Source of the DNA: Halothece sp964463655
Lineage (GTDB): Bacteria; Cyanobacteriota; Cyanobacteriia; Cyanobacteriales; Rubidibacteraceae
Assembly: GCA_964463655.1 (NCBI GenBank)
Contig: CAYXDG010000025.1
Coordinates: 1-41,938 of the forward strand
Direction of reading: 5' to 3'
DNA length: 41,938 nucleotides
The notes under the pieces are model-generated. The model had not been told where the DNA came from. It saw nothing but the letters and a program-made list of their open reading frames with translations, and made no database searches. Below, in pieces: positions 1-8,650 of the stretch (position 1 is its first letter; the number at the start of each line of letters is the position of its first letter). The position numbers and the translations under genes were made by a program.

Positions 1-55
1 ACCCCCGACACCGTGGTCCGTAGCCACGTGCTCTAGTCCACTGAGCTACAAGCCC
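1..55 (-). tRNA. tRNA-Arg (anticodon ACG), 3' part cut off by the window edge
   Basis: Read on the minus strand, the sequence starts GGGCTTG (acceptor strand), followed by a D-arm with stem GCTC/GAGC. The anticodon stem CGTGG/CCACG encloses the loop CTACGGA, giving anticodon ACG (arginine, read as ICG). The T-arm and the 3' acceptor strand lie before base 1, so only the 5' two thirds are visible. It is transcribed away from moaC. Confidence 0.9.
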
Positions 56-107
56 AAACGTCAGCTTTTTTTACCGACAGTAACTAACTATAACACAAAC
101 TTTGCCG

Positions 108-614
108 ATGCCACAAGAGGAAATTGCAAAAAATTCTAATCCGCAGGGAATGAGTCATCTCAATGCCAAGGGAGAAGCGCGGATGGTGGATGTTTCCGAG
201 AAAGCACTCACCAAGCGCTGCGCGATCGCCCAAGGAGAAGTTAAAATGTCTTTGCAGACCTTAGAAACCATTGAAGCAGGAAATGCTCCCAAAGGCGATG
301 TTTTAGCTACCGCACGCTTAGCTGGGATTATGGCTGCTAAGCAAACTGCTCAGCTAATCCCTTTGTGTCACACTTTACCTTTGCAAAGTGTCAAAGTAGA
401 TTTTCAGGTCGATCGCACTCTACCTGGTTATCAGATTCGAGCAGAAGTGGTAACAACGGCTCAAACAGGGGTAGAAATGGAGGCTTTGACGGCGGTTTCA
501 GTGAGCGCCTTAACCCTTTATGATATGGCAAAAGCGTTAGAAAAAACGATGGTGATTCAGTCCCTGCGAGTGGTGCAGAAAACGGGTGGCAAATCATTAA
601 TAATTAGTGATTAA
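108..614 (+). CDS. moaC: Cyclic pyranopterin monophosphate synthase MoaC
   Basis: MoaC converts the cyclic intermediate made by MoaA into cyclic pyranopterin monophosphate in molybdenum-cofactor synthesis, in the cytoplasm. Family landmarks are clear: GEARMVDVS near the N-terminus, KQTAQLIPLCHTLPL in the middle, GVEMEALTAVSVSALT with the active-site acidic residue, and DMAKALEK near the end. At about 168 residues it has the usual length. The start is uncertain. ATG 108 lacks a clear ribosome-binding site, and ATG 150 (MSHLNAKGEARM) matches the common MoaC N-terminus and is preceded by CAGGGA. No other Mo-cofactor gene is visible here; at the far end of the window a TIGR00725 protein belongs to a family loosely linked to Mo-cofactor carriers. 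Identification is secure, the start is not. Confidence 0.95.
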   Translation: MPQEEIAKNSNPQGMSHLNAKGEARMVDVSEKALTKRCAIAQGEVKMSLQTLETIEAGNAPKGDVLATARLAGIMAAKQTAQLIPLCHTLPLQSVKVDFQVDRTLPGYQIRAEVVTTAQTGVEMEALTAVSVSALTLYDMAKALEKTMVIQSLRVVQKTGGKSLIISD

Positions 615-644
615 GCAGCGATCGCATTCTCCGAAACGGGAATC

Positions 645-672
645 AATGGTGGGCTGTGTCCACCTCACCATT
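645..672. terminator. Weak inverted repeat between convergent moaC and the 671-3001 gene
   Basis: AATGGTG (645-651) pairs with CACCATT (666-672) around a 14-base loop, in the short gap where the two genes converge. There is no T-run on either side, so a terminator role is only suggested by position. Confidence 0.25.
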
Positions 673-3001
673 AGACATGGTAGCTTTTTAGAGCTATTTT
701 TACTTCTTCCATCACGCTTTTCCAATCATCGAGAGTTTTTTGACGGAATAACCGCATCGTTGGATACCAATGGCTATCATTTCTTTCTAATAGCCAGCGC
801 CAGTCTGAGGTATCACAAAGTAATGTCCAAACGGGTTTTCCTAATGCACCTGCTAAATGCACAACTGAGGTATCCACACCAATGACTAAATCGAGTGCTT
901 GAATCACTTTTGCGGTGTCTGCATAGTTATTGATTTGAGGAGAGAGATCAACAATTTCCCTGAGTCTGAAATGCTTTAATGCTTCGGCTTTCTCTCCTTT
1001 TTGTAAACTATAGAAAGAAAAACCTTCTAATTCTAAAATGGGTAGAAAGTCTTCTAACTGACAAGAGCGATGATGATCGTTGTTATGGGTCGGACTTCCT
1101 GCCCAAACAATACCAATTTTCCGAGTGTTTGCTTGAGCTTTAGGCAAAGAAAACCCTTGTTCCACTAAGTTTTTCCCCACATAAGGAATGTTATGAGGAA
1201 TCGTTTCTAAGGTCGTTTGGAACACATAAGGAAGACTCATCAAGGGAATATAAGTATCAAAGGCTGTGGTCGAAATTTCCCCTGGGAGATAAATGTCATC
1301 AATGCCTTCTACTGTATCAAATAAGGGTTTTAAGTCTTCTGTACAACAGAGCAAAACACGGCGACATTTTTGAGCGACTAAGGGCAAATATCGGATAAAC
1401 TGGATGGCATCCCCTGCCCCTTGTTCAGTGTGGACTAATAAGGATTTATTGCTGATATCTTCTGCTTTCCATTGCGGATGGGGACATTGAAATGGAGTAA
1501 ACTTCGGTGTTTTCCAGCGCCATTCCGACTCTTCCCATCCTGATAGAAACTCCCCTGCTTCTAACAGGGTCATTCCCAGATTAAAATGAGCATCAGGAAA
1601 TTCATAACGGAGAGAAATTGCATGACGGAAATATTCAACAGCTTGGGATAATTCATGTTTGCGATGATGAAGAATGCCAAGATTATTAAATGCCTCAGCA
1701 TAGTTGGGATCATTGGCGACAACTTCTTTTAATTCCTGAAAAGCTAAGTCTGACTTTTCTTGTTCTAGATAAACTACGCCTAAATTGTAACGGGCGATCG
1801 TAAAATTAGGATCAAGTTCTAAACAGTAGAGATAATGTTTGGCTGCGGTGTCTAAATCTCGGTGATGATAGGCTTGATTTCCTAATAAAAGATAATCATT
1901 AATGGTCTTGGGTGTCTCATCGGGTTGAATCGCTTCTCGTAATGCTTCATCAGGAAGAACATAAGAGTTTCGCAAGAGATTTTCATCCCAATCTATCACT
2001 TCTGGAAAGACAATATTTGGAAGGACACTCACCGCAAAAACTTCTTGAACTCCTTCTTCAAAACGCAAGAAAGCCACCGTTTCTCCTGTATTAATATTAA
2101 CTGCCCAAACGCCACAAAAACGCGGTTCATTGCTTTTAGTGAGGGGAAGACCGCTAAACACTGCCGACTCTCGCACTTGGGACAAACCAATAAAGGCAAA
2201 ATCGCCATAAAATTCAATTCCTCTGGTGAAACCTGGCACTTTAGCAACAGTTTCCCAATTTCCTGTATTCAGATCAACTTTTGCTAATGATCCGTAACCC
2301 GACTCTAAAAACCACAATTGTCCGCGATACCAACGGGGAGAGTGAGGCATGGACAGTCCGCGACACAGGATAGTATTATCGGTAATGTCGATTAAAATTC
2401 CGCCATTGGCTTTGTTTTTCCGCCAACCTGCTGGGGTATCGGTTTCCCCTAGTGCGGTGACGTAGCGCGGTTGTTGATCACGGATGGCTAATCCGTTAAG
2501 ATGACAGCGATCACTGAGATCATAAGCCGAGATAAACGGGGGTCGCCATCGAGGAACAAAGCTATGCACCCCATCAAGGGTACATAAACAGGAAAAACGA
2601 GTGTTTACAAACCATAATTCTTGTGCCATGTCTCCCACATAAGCCATTTCATGAATATCGATGTCCCCAGTAAAATGAACCTGACGGGGAAGATAACAAG
2701 CATCGTGGCGGTTAGGGGGGTCGAGTTTTTGACTGACTGCGGGGACGTTGCGTAATTCAAATATTTGATGGGCGCTACCAAGACTGATTTTTTCGCGGGT
2801 TGTTGCTAACCCCATTGGTTTTTGAAAGGTGCGAAAATGAGTATTGATGACATTATTATCAGCACGAAGCAAGATTAATTTTCCCGCTTGATAGGTAGAG
2901 ACAACAAGGGAAATATTCAGTTGTTTGAGAAGGAAGGGAAATTTGTTGGTGTGGACACTGCGGAGGGGATGTTTTTCTGTTTCTGCTGGGGAGGAAGTCA
3001 T
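671..3001 (-). CDS. TIGR03032-family domain fused to TPR repeats and a GT9-like glycosyltransferase domain
   Basis: This 776-residue protein has three parts. Residues about 15-350 are the TIGR03032 (DUF4915) beta-propeller-like domain, with STYQAGKLILLR, a DIHEMAYVGD segment and SMPHSPRWYRGQLWFLESG. Residues about 365-500 are at least three TPR repeats (for example FTIARYNLGVVYLEQEKSDL and AEAFNNLGILHHRKHELSQA). Residues about 510-770 resemble the C-terminal sugar-nucleotide half of ADP-heptose-type (GT9) glycosyltransferases: LLVHTEQGAGDAIQFIRYLP, RKIGIVWAGSPTHNND and LVIGVDTSVVHLAGALGKP. No signal peptide or membrane span is evident, so it is probably cytoplasmic. The acceptor is unknown; glycan or protein glycosylation is an inference from the last domain. 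It overlaps nothing and ends at the convergent moaC. Confidence 0.8.
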   Translation of the reverse strand: MTSSPAETEKHPLRSVHTNKFPFLLKQLNISLVVSTYQAGKLILLRADNNVINTHFRTFQKPMGLATTREKISLGSAHQIFELRNVPAVSQKLDPPNRHDACYLPRQVHFTGDIDIHEMAYVGDMAQELWFVNTRFSCLCTLDGVHSFVPRWRPPFISAYDLSDRCHLNGLAIRDQQPRYVTALGETDTPAGWRKNKANGGILIDITDNTILCRGLSMPHSPRWYRGQLWFLESGYGSLAKVDLNTGNWETVAKVPGFTRGIEFYGDFAFIGLSQVRESAVFSGLPLTKSNEPRFCGVWAVNINTGETVAFLRFEEGVQEVFAVSVLPNIVFPEVIDWDENLLRNSYVLPDEALREAIQPDETPKTINDYLLLGNQAYHHRDLDTAAKHYLYCLELDPNFTIARYNLGVVYLEQEKSDLAFQELKEVVANDPNYAEAFNNLGILHHRKHELSQAVEYFRHAISLRYEFPDAHFNLGMTLLEAGEFLSGWEESEWRWKTPKFTPFQCPHPQWKAEDISNKSLLVHTEQGAGDAIQFIRYLPLVAQKCRRVLLCCTEDLKPLFDTVEGIDDIYLPGEISTTAFDTYIPLMSLPYVFQTTLETIPHNIPYVGKNLVEQGFSLPKAQANTRKIGIVWAGSPTHNNDHHRSCQLEDFLPILELEGFSFYSLQKGEKAEALKHFRLREIVDLSPQINNYADTAKVIQALDLVIGVDTSVVHLAGALGKPVWTLLCDTSDWRWLLERNDSHWYPTMRLFRQKTLDDWKSVMEEVKIALKSYHV

Positions 3002-3003
3002 GC

Positions 3004-3489
3004 TTAAAACTGATTAAAGTTGATATCGCAATTCTCGTTTTGATTACAGGTATAAGTTGCGAGACAATCTTGTTGTTGGCTAATAATATTTAAATTGTAA
3101 TGATATTCACGGGCAACTGTTCCAAATTTATTCACAAAACTATATTTATCGATGTAGTCTAAGTTTCTCCAAAAGCGATTATCGACAATTAAATTAATGG
3201 CTTTTTGAGTTTGATAGGCTTGCCAATTGGTCACTAATTTACCATCTAAGGGGTCAAATTGTTCTACTGCCCACCAAAGACTGGGAATTGTCATTTTAGT
3301 TTGGGAAGGGGTGTTCGCCCTGATAATTGTTTCTGCTTCTAGAATTTGCCTTTGTGCTTGAAACCCATCAGAGGAAATATTGTTACAGCTTTGATCATTG
3401 GCTAGGGATTGACTGAAAGTAACTTTTGTTAAGTTTAGCCAAAACAGGGGAATACAAGCAAGGATCAATTGTGTTTTTGATGGTTTCAT
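3004..3489 (-). CDS. Small secreted protein of unknown function
   Basis: I do not recognise this family. From ATG 3489 the product is 161 residues and opens with a plausible signal peptide (MKPSKTQLILACIPLFWLN followed by LTKVTFSQS). The mature part has several cysteines (DCLATYTCNQNENCDINF near the C-terminus) and aromatic residues, so it probably acts in the periplasm or is exported. The frame stays open upstream to an ATG at 3546, but those 19 residues are encoded by the heptamer repeat array, so 3489 is preferred. It ends 2 bases before the TIGR03032-TPR gene starts and may be co-transcribed with it. Confidence 0.6.
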   Translation of the reverse strand: MKPSKTQLILACIPLFWLNLTKVTFSQSLANDQSCNNISSDGFQAQRQILEAETIIRANTPSQTKMTIPSLWWAVEQFDPLDGKLVTNWQAYQTQKAINLIVDNRFWRNLDYIDKYSFVNKFGTVAREYHYNLNIISQQQDCLATYTCNQNENCDINFNQF

Positions 3490-3498
3490 TTTTATTTT

Positions 3499-3554
3499 GT
3501 TATTAGTTATTTGTTCACTGGTCACTGATAACTCGTCACTATCCACTATCCACT
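3499..3554. repeat. Tandem heptamer array (8 x 7 bp, STRR-like)
   Basis: Eight consecutive 7-base units can be read: GTTATTA, GTTATTT, GTTCACT, GGTCACT, GATAACT, CGTCACT, ATCCACT, ATCCACT. This fits the short tandemly repeated heptamers described in cyanobacterial spacers. The array supplies the stop codon and last residues of the gene ending at 3539 and lies just before the start of the next gene. Confidence 0.8.
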
Positions 3555-4861
3555 AATATTAGATTTTGTTCCATCTGTTTCAAAGCAATGACTAAATTAG
3601 CTTGTGTCCAAAGTAAAGGAGTGGCATCACTGGGGACGTATTTCCCCCCTTCTTGATAATATAATTCAGGACATTTATAAGCCCTAAATTCGCTATTTTT
3701 TCCTGTAATTTGACCAAGGGAACGATCGAGATAATGGATTTGTTTTTCTAGATATAAGGAGTCATGGGTCTGTTGATATTTGTCGCCAAAAATTGCTGAG
3801 AGAATGGGATCGAAAATGCACCATTGCGCTTCTTCTCCTTCTTTGAGAAATGCGTCTCGTTTTTCAATTTCGTTACTAAAATCGGCGGTGCGTTGTTCTT
3901 GACTTAAAATAGTTTTGTAGTTTGGAAACCAGAAGGAATCGCCTAAATAACGTCTAATTCCATAGTCTCCTTCTAGGTTTTGAATCACGCGATCGCGCAC
4001 CGTTTCTCCCATTTCCTCAGACACAACATTCAAGGGATAAATTAAAAAGAGCAATGCGCTATCATAGTCTCTTTTTTTCTTGGGATCAGTTTGAATGCAC
4101 TCGGCGGGAAGAATATTGTATAAAGCCGTTTCCCCTTTTTTAATTAAATCATTTAAAAGATGTGGGGTAATAATTTCGCCGTCATACTGACAGCAATGGG
4201 TGACAAAATCAGCCTTAAAGTTAAGTTGTTTCAGGGCTTTTAAACCCGCAATCACACAACCAATACTAGAGGCGGAAACTTTGCGAGTTTCTTCCCAATG
4301 TCCACTATCTTCATCTTGCCAAAACGCGATCGCGCGAAAATAGAGAGGGAATAAGGCTAATGTCTCGACATCATTTTGACTAGGCATAATCAACCCTTCT
4401 CGGGCCAAGAGACAATAAAACCATAGAAAATAGCCTAACGCATCATTTTGGGCGTGGGGCCAGTCTTCGGGGTTTTCAGCAAGGGTTTTCCCATTAAAGC
4501 GAATGTGGGGACGATTCATGACTGTTTCCGCGAGACTGGGGGTTTTAATAATGTCTTCAAAGCGCGATCGATGTTTGGTAAAATATGCCATCAAAGTTTG
4601 TGCATTTTTAACCGCAATCTCCGTTTTTCCCCAAACATAATGAGCATGAGCCACATGAACATTATCTCTGACCCAAACATTAGAATAGCCTGTGTATTCG
4701 GTTTTGTCATCTAGAACGGCAGCAGGAAATAAACCATTTTCTAATTGGGGAAACTGCAATGCCTTTTTTTCTAGGAGTTGATGGAATAAGTTTTTAACAT
4801 CAGAGAGGGAGTAACTAGCTTGCATAAAATCTAGTAACTCCTCATTATGAATAATTAGCAT
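3539..4861 (-). CDS. Glycoside hydrolase 15 / phosphorylase-kinase alpha-beta-like (alpha/alpha toroid) protein
   Basis: The 440-residue product has features of the GH15-related six-hairpin family to which phosphorylase b kinase regulatory subunits belong: GYSNVWVRDNVHVAHAHYVWG near residue 60-80 (shown here as two overlapping pieces, GYSNVWVRDN and VHVAHAHYVWG), PHAQNDALGYFLWF near 135, and GHWEETRKVSASSIG near 188. WPHAQNDALG and HWEE correspond to the acid/base-bearing segments in glucoamylase relatives, so a glucan-related role is inferred but the substrate is unknown. There is no signal peptide, so it is likely cytosolic. ATG 4825 (MQASYSLSD), with GAGGAG 12 bases upstream, is an alternative start to ATG 4861. 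The last residues (VDSG) are encoded in the heptamer array. Confidence 0.75.
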   Translation of the reverse strand: MLIIHNEELLDFMQASYSLSDVKNLFHQLLEKKALQFPQLENGLFPAAVLDDKTEYTGYSNVWVRDNVHVAHAHYVWGKTEIAVKNAQTLMAYFTKHRSRFEDIIKTPSLAETVMNRPHIRFNGKTLAENPEDWPHAQNDALGYFLWFYCLLAREGLIMPSQNDVETLALFPLYFRAIAFWQDEDSGHWEETRKVSASSIGCVIAGLKALKQLNFKADFVTHCCQYDGEIITPHLLNDLIKKGETALYNILPAECIQTDPKKKRDYDSALLFLIYPLNVVSEEMGETVRDRVIQNLEGDYGIRRYLGDSFWFPNYKTILSQEQRTADFSNEIEKRDAFLKEGEEAQWCIFDPILSAIFGDKYQQTHDSLYLEKQIHYLDRSLGQITGKNSEFRAYKCPELYYQEGGKYVPSDATPLLWTQANLVIALKQMEQNLILVDSG

Positions 4862-4884
4862 TGTTTTTAAAATCGCAATCTCAG

Positions 4885-5481
4885 CTAAACTTTAAAACCT
4901 TTTGAGGTCGCCAACCAACGGGCTGCGATAATTCCTCCGAGAAAGCCAAAGAGATGTCCTTCCCAAGATACCCCTTGTTGTAGAGGAAGCACTCCCCAGA
5001 TTAAACCGCCATAAAAAATGCTAACAATAATTGACAGGGCGATCGAGGGAGTATTGCGTTGAAAAAATCCGCGAAATAATAAGAATCCCAAGTAACCAAA
5101 CACTAAAATACTCGCGCCAATATGCACGGAATTCGGCTGACCAATGAGCCAAACGCCCAAGCCACCCACTACCATAGATAAAGCTGTTACTCGCCAAAAA
5201 TCGCTGGTTTTTTGTAGCATAACGAGCCATCCCAAAGAGAGAAAAGGAATGGTATTAGCAATTAAATGGGCAAGATTACCATGTAAAAACGGAGCAAGGA
5301 CAATTCCTCTTAAACCGATTACTTTACGAGGGACAATTCCAAATCGATCGAGTGGGTAGTTTGGGATGACAAACAAGTCAATTAATTCGACCGCCCAAAA
5401 CAAAGCAACTAAACTAAATAAGATCGTTATTTGAGTTTTAAATTCTTGAGCAGCGTCCTTTTTTTCTGAATAGTGAGCCAT
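4885..5481 (-). CDS. Rhomboid-family intramembrane serine protease
   Basis: A 198-residue polytopic membrane protein with about six hydrophobic segments. The catalytic serine lies in HIGASILVFGYLG (Ser about 124) and the partner histidine in SWEGHLFGFLGG (His about 176). HGNLAHLIANT (about 67-77) matches the conserved loop with the oxyanion Asn. All key rhomboid residues are therefore present and it should be active, cleaving substrates within the plasma or thylakoid membrane; its substrates cannot be read from sequence. It is on the same strand as the GH15-like gene, with 23 bases between them, and may share its transcript. Confidence 0.9.
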   Translation of the reverse strand: MAHYSEKKDAAQEFKTQITILFSLVALFWAVELIDLFVIPNYPLDRFGIVPRKVIGLRGIVLAPFLHGNLAHLIANTIPFLSLGWLVMLQKTSDFWRVTALSMVVGGLGVWLIGQPNSVHIGASILVFGYLGFLLFRGFFQRNTPSIALSIIVSIFYGGLIWGVLPLQQGVSWEGHLFGFLGGIIAARWLATSKGFKV

Positions 5482-5554
5482 GATTTTTTAGGAAATTACG
5501 ATGATTGATAATGGGGAATTGACCTTTATTTTTTTCTAACTGATAACGGTTAGC

Positions 5555-5827
5555 TTAAGGGCCAGAAAAAACAGCCGCTTCCACATCTTCTCGACTGAGG
5601 GAATAAGGGAACGATCGCGTGATCTCTTGACTACCTTTTTCAGAATTGATATAAGAAACTGTAATTTCTTCAGCTTCTAGAATAATTTCTGCTTCCCAAG
5701 TTGGAGTTGCGATCGACCAGCAGTGGAGTTTTTCAGAATTTTGTTGACAACCTAAGTTTTGTAACCATTCTTCAATCATTGGTAAAGGATGATTATAGAG
5801 GGGGGTATCAGCAGAAATAAAAGTCAT
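5555..5827 (-). CDS. DUF3143 family protein
   Basis: The 90-residue product matches the cyanobacterial DUF3143 family: the N-terminal DTPLYNHPLPMIEEWL, a central CWSIATPTWEAEI strand region, and ITRSFPYSLSREDVEAAVFSGP at the end. Its function is unknown. It starts 5 bases after the stop of the J-domain gene on the same strand, so the two are very likely one operon. Confidence 0.85.
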   Translation of the reverse strand: MTFISADTPLYNHPLPMIEEWLQNLGCQQNSEKLHCWSIATPTWEAEIILEAEEITVSYINSEKGSQEITRSFPYSLSREDVEAAVFSGP

Positions 5828-5832
5828 GATTT

Positions 5833-6357
5833 TTATTGAATTAAGAGTAGGTAATGTTTAAGCAAGATGGAAGGAGAGGAAACTTCAGGAATGCGAAAAG
5901 CGCCTTCCCCACGGGTTAATCCGATGACAATGACTAATAAAATGCAACCGAGGAAAGTTGCACCTAAAATCATCAGGACAAAGATTTCTCCCGAAGAAAG
6001 AGGGCGATCGCTATGATCAAGATAAGCGCTATTAGTTATTTTGCGAAGACGTTTTTCTTGAGTTTGAAAATGAAGGGGGGGTTGAATCACGTGCAAGCGT
6101 GAGTAACCAATTTGATGATCATAGAGCGCTCGGCGTTGGGGGTTACTCAAGGTGGCGTAGGCTTCGCTAATTGCTTGAAACTTTGCTTTGGCAAAATTTT
6201 GAGGTAAATCTGTGGTGTCTGGATGATACCGTTTACTCAACTCACGATAAGCCCGTCGAATTTCGAGGGGAGAGGCAGAGGGATGTAGCCCTAAGTGCCC
6301 ATAATAACTATGTGCAAATTGTTTAGAAATTGCTGTCGAAGAATTCGTCGCTGCCAT
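5833..6357 (-). CDS. J-domain (DnaJ-like) co-chaperone with C-terminal membrane anchor
   Basis: The 174-residue protein has an N-terminal J-domain (about residues 18-85) with the diagnostic HPD at 45-47 in SKRYHPDTTDLP and the helix IV segment LSNPQRRALYDHQIGYS. There is no Gly/Phe or zinc-finger domain. A single hydrophobic segment (FVLMILGATFLGCILLVIVI, about 125-150) suggests it recruits an Hsp70 to a membrane, with the J-domain in the cytoplasm. It is upstream of, and nearly contiguous with, the DUF3143 gene. Confidence 0.9.
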   Translation of the reverse strand: MAATNSSTAISKQFAHSYYGHLGLHPSASPLEIRRAYRELSKRYHPDTTDLPQNFAKAKFQAISEAYATLSNPQRRALYDHQIGYSRLHVIQPPLHFQTQEKRLRKITNSAYLDHSDRPLSSGEIFVLMILGATFLGCILLVIVIGLTRGEGAFRIPEVSSPSILLKHYLLLIQ

Positions 6358-6504
6358 TGTTTCAGTCTGAAAATCCTAACGTGACCAAGGTTGATTTATT
6401 TTTCTCTCTCTACCATTTTGACATCCAAAATCAAATCTTGTTGATAACATTCAAAGCAAGGGATGAATGATCTAGAGAGAGAAGACTCAAGGCAAGGCTG
6501 ACCT

Positions 6505-8619
6505 ATGTTTAATGAACGGTACAAAGTTTTATCTAATCTAGCACAAGGGGGGTTTGGGGAAACCTTTCTTGTTGAGGACACGAAAATGCCCTCTCATCGC
6601 CTCTGTGTCATTAAACGTCTTAAGCCACAGTTGAGAAGTGTTAATCTCTATGAAATGGCAAAACAACGCTTTGCGCGCGAAGCAGCGATTTTAGAAGTCT
6701 TGGGGGACAATCATGACCAAATTCCTTGTCTTTACGCTTACTTTGAGGAGGAAAATGAATTTTATTTAGTGCAAGAATGGATTGAAGGTGATCCTTGGCA
6801 TCGCATTCTTCAGCGACGCAATCAATTGCCAGAAGCGGAAGTTAAGCAGTTTTTAAGGGATTTGCTTCCTGTATTGGATTATATTCATCGCCAAGATATT
6901 ATTCATCGGGATATTAAGCCCAGTAATGTGATTTGTCGCGCTCAGGATCAAAAGCCTGTTTTGATTGATTTTGGTTCGGTGAAGGAAAAACTAAGTAATA
7001 CTAACCCGCGATCGCTTAGCATTGGTACACCAGGGTTTATGGCCCCTGAACAAGTTAGTGGGAAACCCCTTCCCGCCAGCGACCTCTACAGTTTAGGGAT
7101 CAGTGCGATTACCTTGGTGACAGGTTTATATCCTAATTCCTTAGAACAAGATACCACAGGGAAATTATTGTGGTCGGATCATGGGCAACACATGACTCCT
7201 GAGTTTCGGAATTTTCTGAATACGGCGATCGACCCTGATCTTAAAAAACGTTTTCTAACTGCTCAAGAGATGTTAGCAGCTTTATCTGATTTAAGTCCAG
7301 CACCCACCCAACCAGAGCCTAGACAAATCGCAAATCGTGGTTTCGTTAAGTTTTGGCGCAGACGTTGCCAACCCGTCTTGAACGCTTATCATTGGAGTCA
7401 AATCTTCAAACTTAGTGGGATCACAACATTGATTATTATTAGTTTACGCTTTGTGGGATGGCTAGAGCCTTATGAGTTACAAATGTTTGATCGGCTCATG
7501 CGTCAACGGCGACCCTATGAAGCGCCTGATGAGCGTTTGTTGATTGTGGAAGCCAATGCTGAGGATATTGCCAAGCAAACGATCGCCCCCAATAATCAAG
7601 CCTCTCTCTCTGATGATACCTTAACCCAAGTTTTGTCAAAATTACAAGAATATGACCCGATCGCGATCGCCTTTGATATTTATCGCGATTTTCCCGTCGA
7701 TAGCAACTCCCCTCAACTTACACAATTTTTACAACAGCCCAACTTCTTTGGCATCTGTAAAGGGCGAGACTCTGTAGCTGGCGATACACAAGGCATTGCG
7801 CCCCCTCCTGAACTAACTCGTAATCAAATAACATTCAGTGATGTGATTACAGATGCTGATCAAGTGTTACGTCGTCATTTACTCTCGCAACAATCACCAG
7901 ACCTCAGCGATCCCTGTACGGCAATGAATCATCTTAGTTTTACGGTTGCGTTGTACTATTTAACTCAGCAAGGAGTGACATTTAAAAATAATCACAAGGG
8001 AGATTTTGTCTTATTGAATCCTGAATCCCAAACAAAAGTCATCCTACCAGAGCTTAAATCCCACACAGGGGGTTATCAAAACATTGATGCCAGAGGGAGA
8101 CAGATTTTATTGAACTATCGAATCCTGCGCTCTCCTAAAGACATTGCTCGTCGTCTGACAATCAATGAACTCCTTCAAGATAAAATTCCCCCTGAAACCA
8201 AAGCAAGGCTAAAAAACCGCATTATTTTTGTGGGAGTTGTCTCGCCAATTAATAGTAGCGGTGATTACTGGATGACTCCTTACAGCGCAGGACAACCCCT
8301 AATGGAACAAGAAACCTTTGGGCTGTATTTACAAGCTCAAATGACCAGTCAACTATTAAGTGCTGTGTTGGATCAGCGTCCTTTATTCTGGACAATGCCT
8401 TGGTGGTTAGAATGGATTTGGATTGGTAGTTGGTCAGTTTTGACGACAGTAGTAATATGGAATTGTTACTCGATCGCGCCAAAAATTGGCGTTACCTTGG
8501 TCATTTTCGCGGGACTTTATGGAACTTGTTACTATATCCTTTTACAAGGAGGATGGTTACCACTCCTGCCAAGCGCGATCGCAATTACAAGTTGTGTAGT
8601 TTTTCAGCCAAATCATTAA
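6505..8619 (+). CDS. Serine/threonine protein kinase with extracellular CHASE2-type sensor
   Basis: The 704-residue protein starts with a Hanks-type kinase domain: glycine loop LAQGGFGETF (about 12-21), lysine in CVIKRLKP, catalytic loop IIHRDIKPSNV (His about 134) and DFG at about 155, then the APE-like MAPEQVSG. After a linker and a hydrophobic segment near residue 310, residues about 320-600 form a CHASE2-like sensor (FDRLMRQRRPYEAPDERLLI and RIIFVGVVSPINSSGDYWMTP). Two or three hydrophobic segments close the chain (about 630-700). It is a membrane sensor kinase whose ligand and targets are unknown. The next gene follows after 31 bases and is probably co-transcribed. Confidence 0.92.
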   Translation: MFNERYKVLSNLAQGGFGETFLVEDTKMPSHRLCVIKRLKPQLRSVNLYEMAKQRFAREAAILEVLGDNHDQIPCLYAYFEEENEFYLVQEWIEGDPWHRILQRRNQLPEAEVKQFLRDLLPVLDYIHRQDIIHRDIKPSNVICRAQDQKPVLIDFGSVKEKLSNTNPRSLSIGTPGFMAPEQVSGKPLPASDLYSLGISAITLVTGLYPNSLEQDTTGKLLWSDHGQHMTPEFRNFLNTAIDPDLKKRFLTAQEMLAALSDLSPAPTQPEPRQIANRGFVKFWRRRCQPVLNAYHWSQIFKLSGITTLIIISLRFVGWLEPYELQMFDRLMRQRRPYEAPDERLLIVEANAEDIAKQTIAPNNQASLSDDTLTQVLSKLQEYDPIAIAFDIYRDFPVDSNSPQLTQFLQQPNFFGICKGRDSVAGDTQGIAPPPELTRNQITFSDVITDADQVLRRHLLSQQSPDLSDPCTAMNHLSFTVALYYLTQQGVTFKNNHKGDFVLLNPESQTKVILPELKSHTGGYQNIDARGRQILLNYRILRSPKDIARRLTINELLQDKIPPETKARLKNRIIFVGVVSPINSSGDYWMTPYSAGQPLMEQETFGLYLQAQMTSQLLSAVLDQRPLFWTMPWWLEWIWIGSWSVLTTVVIWNCYSIAPKIGVTLVIFAGLYGTCYYILLQGGWLPLLPSAIAITSCVVFQPNH

Positions 8620-8650
8620 GCAGTCTGAGCTTTCAAAAGGGGGTGAACTG

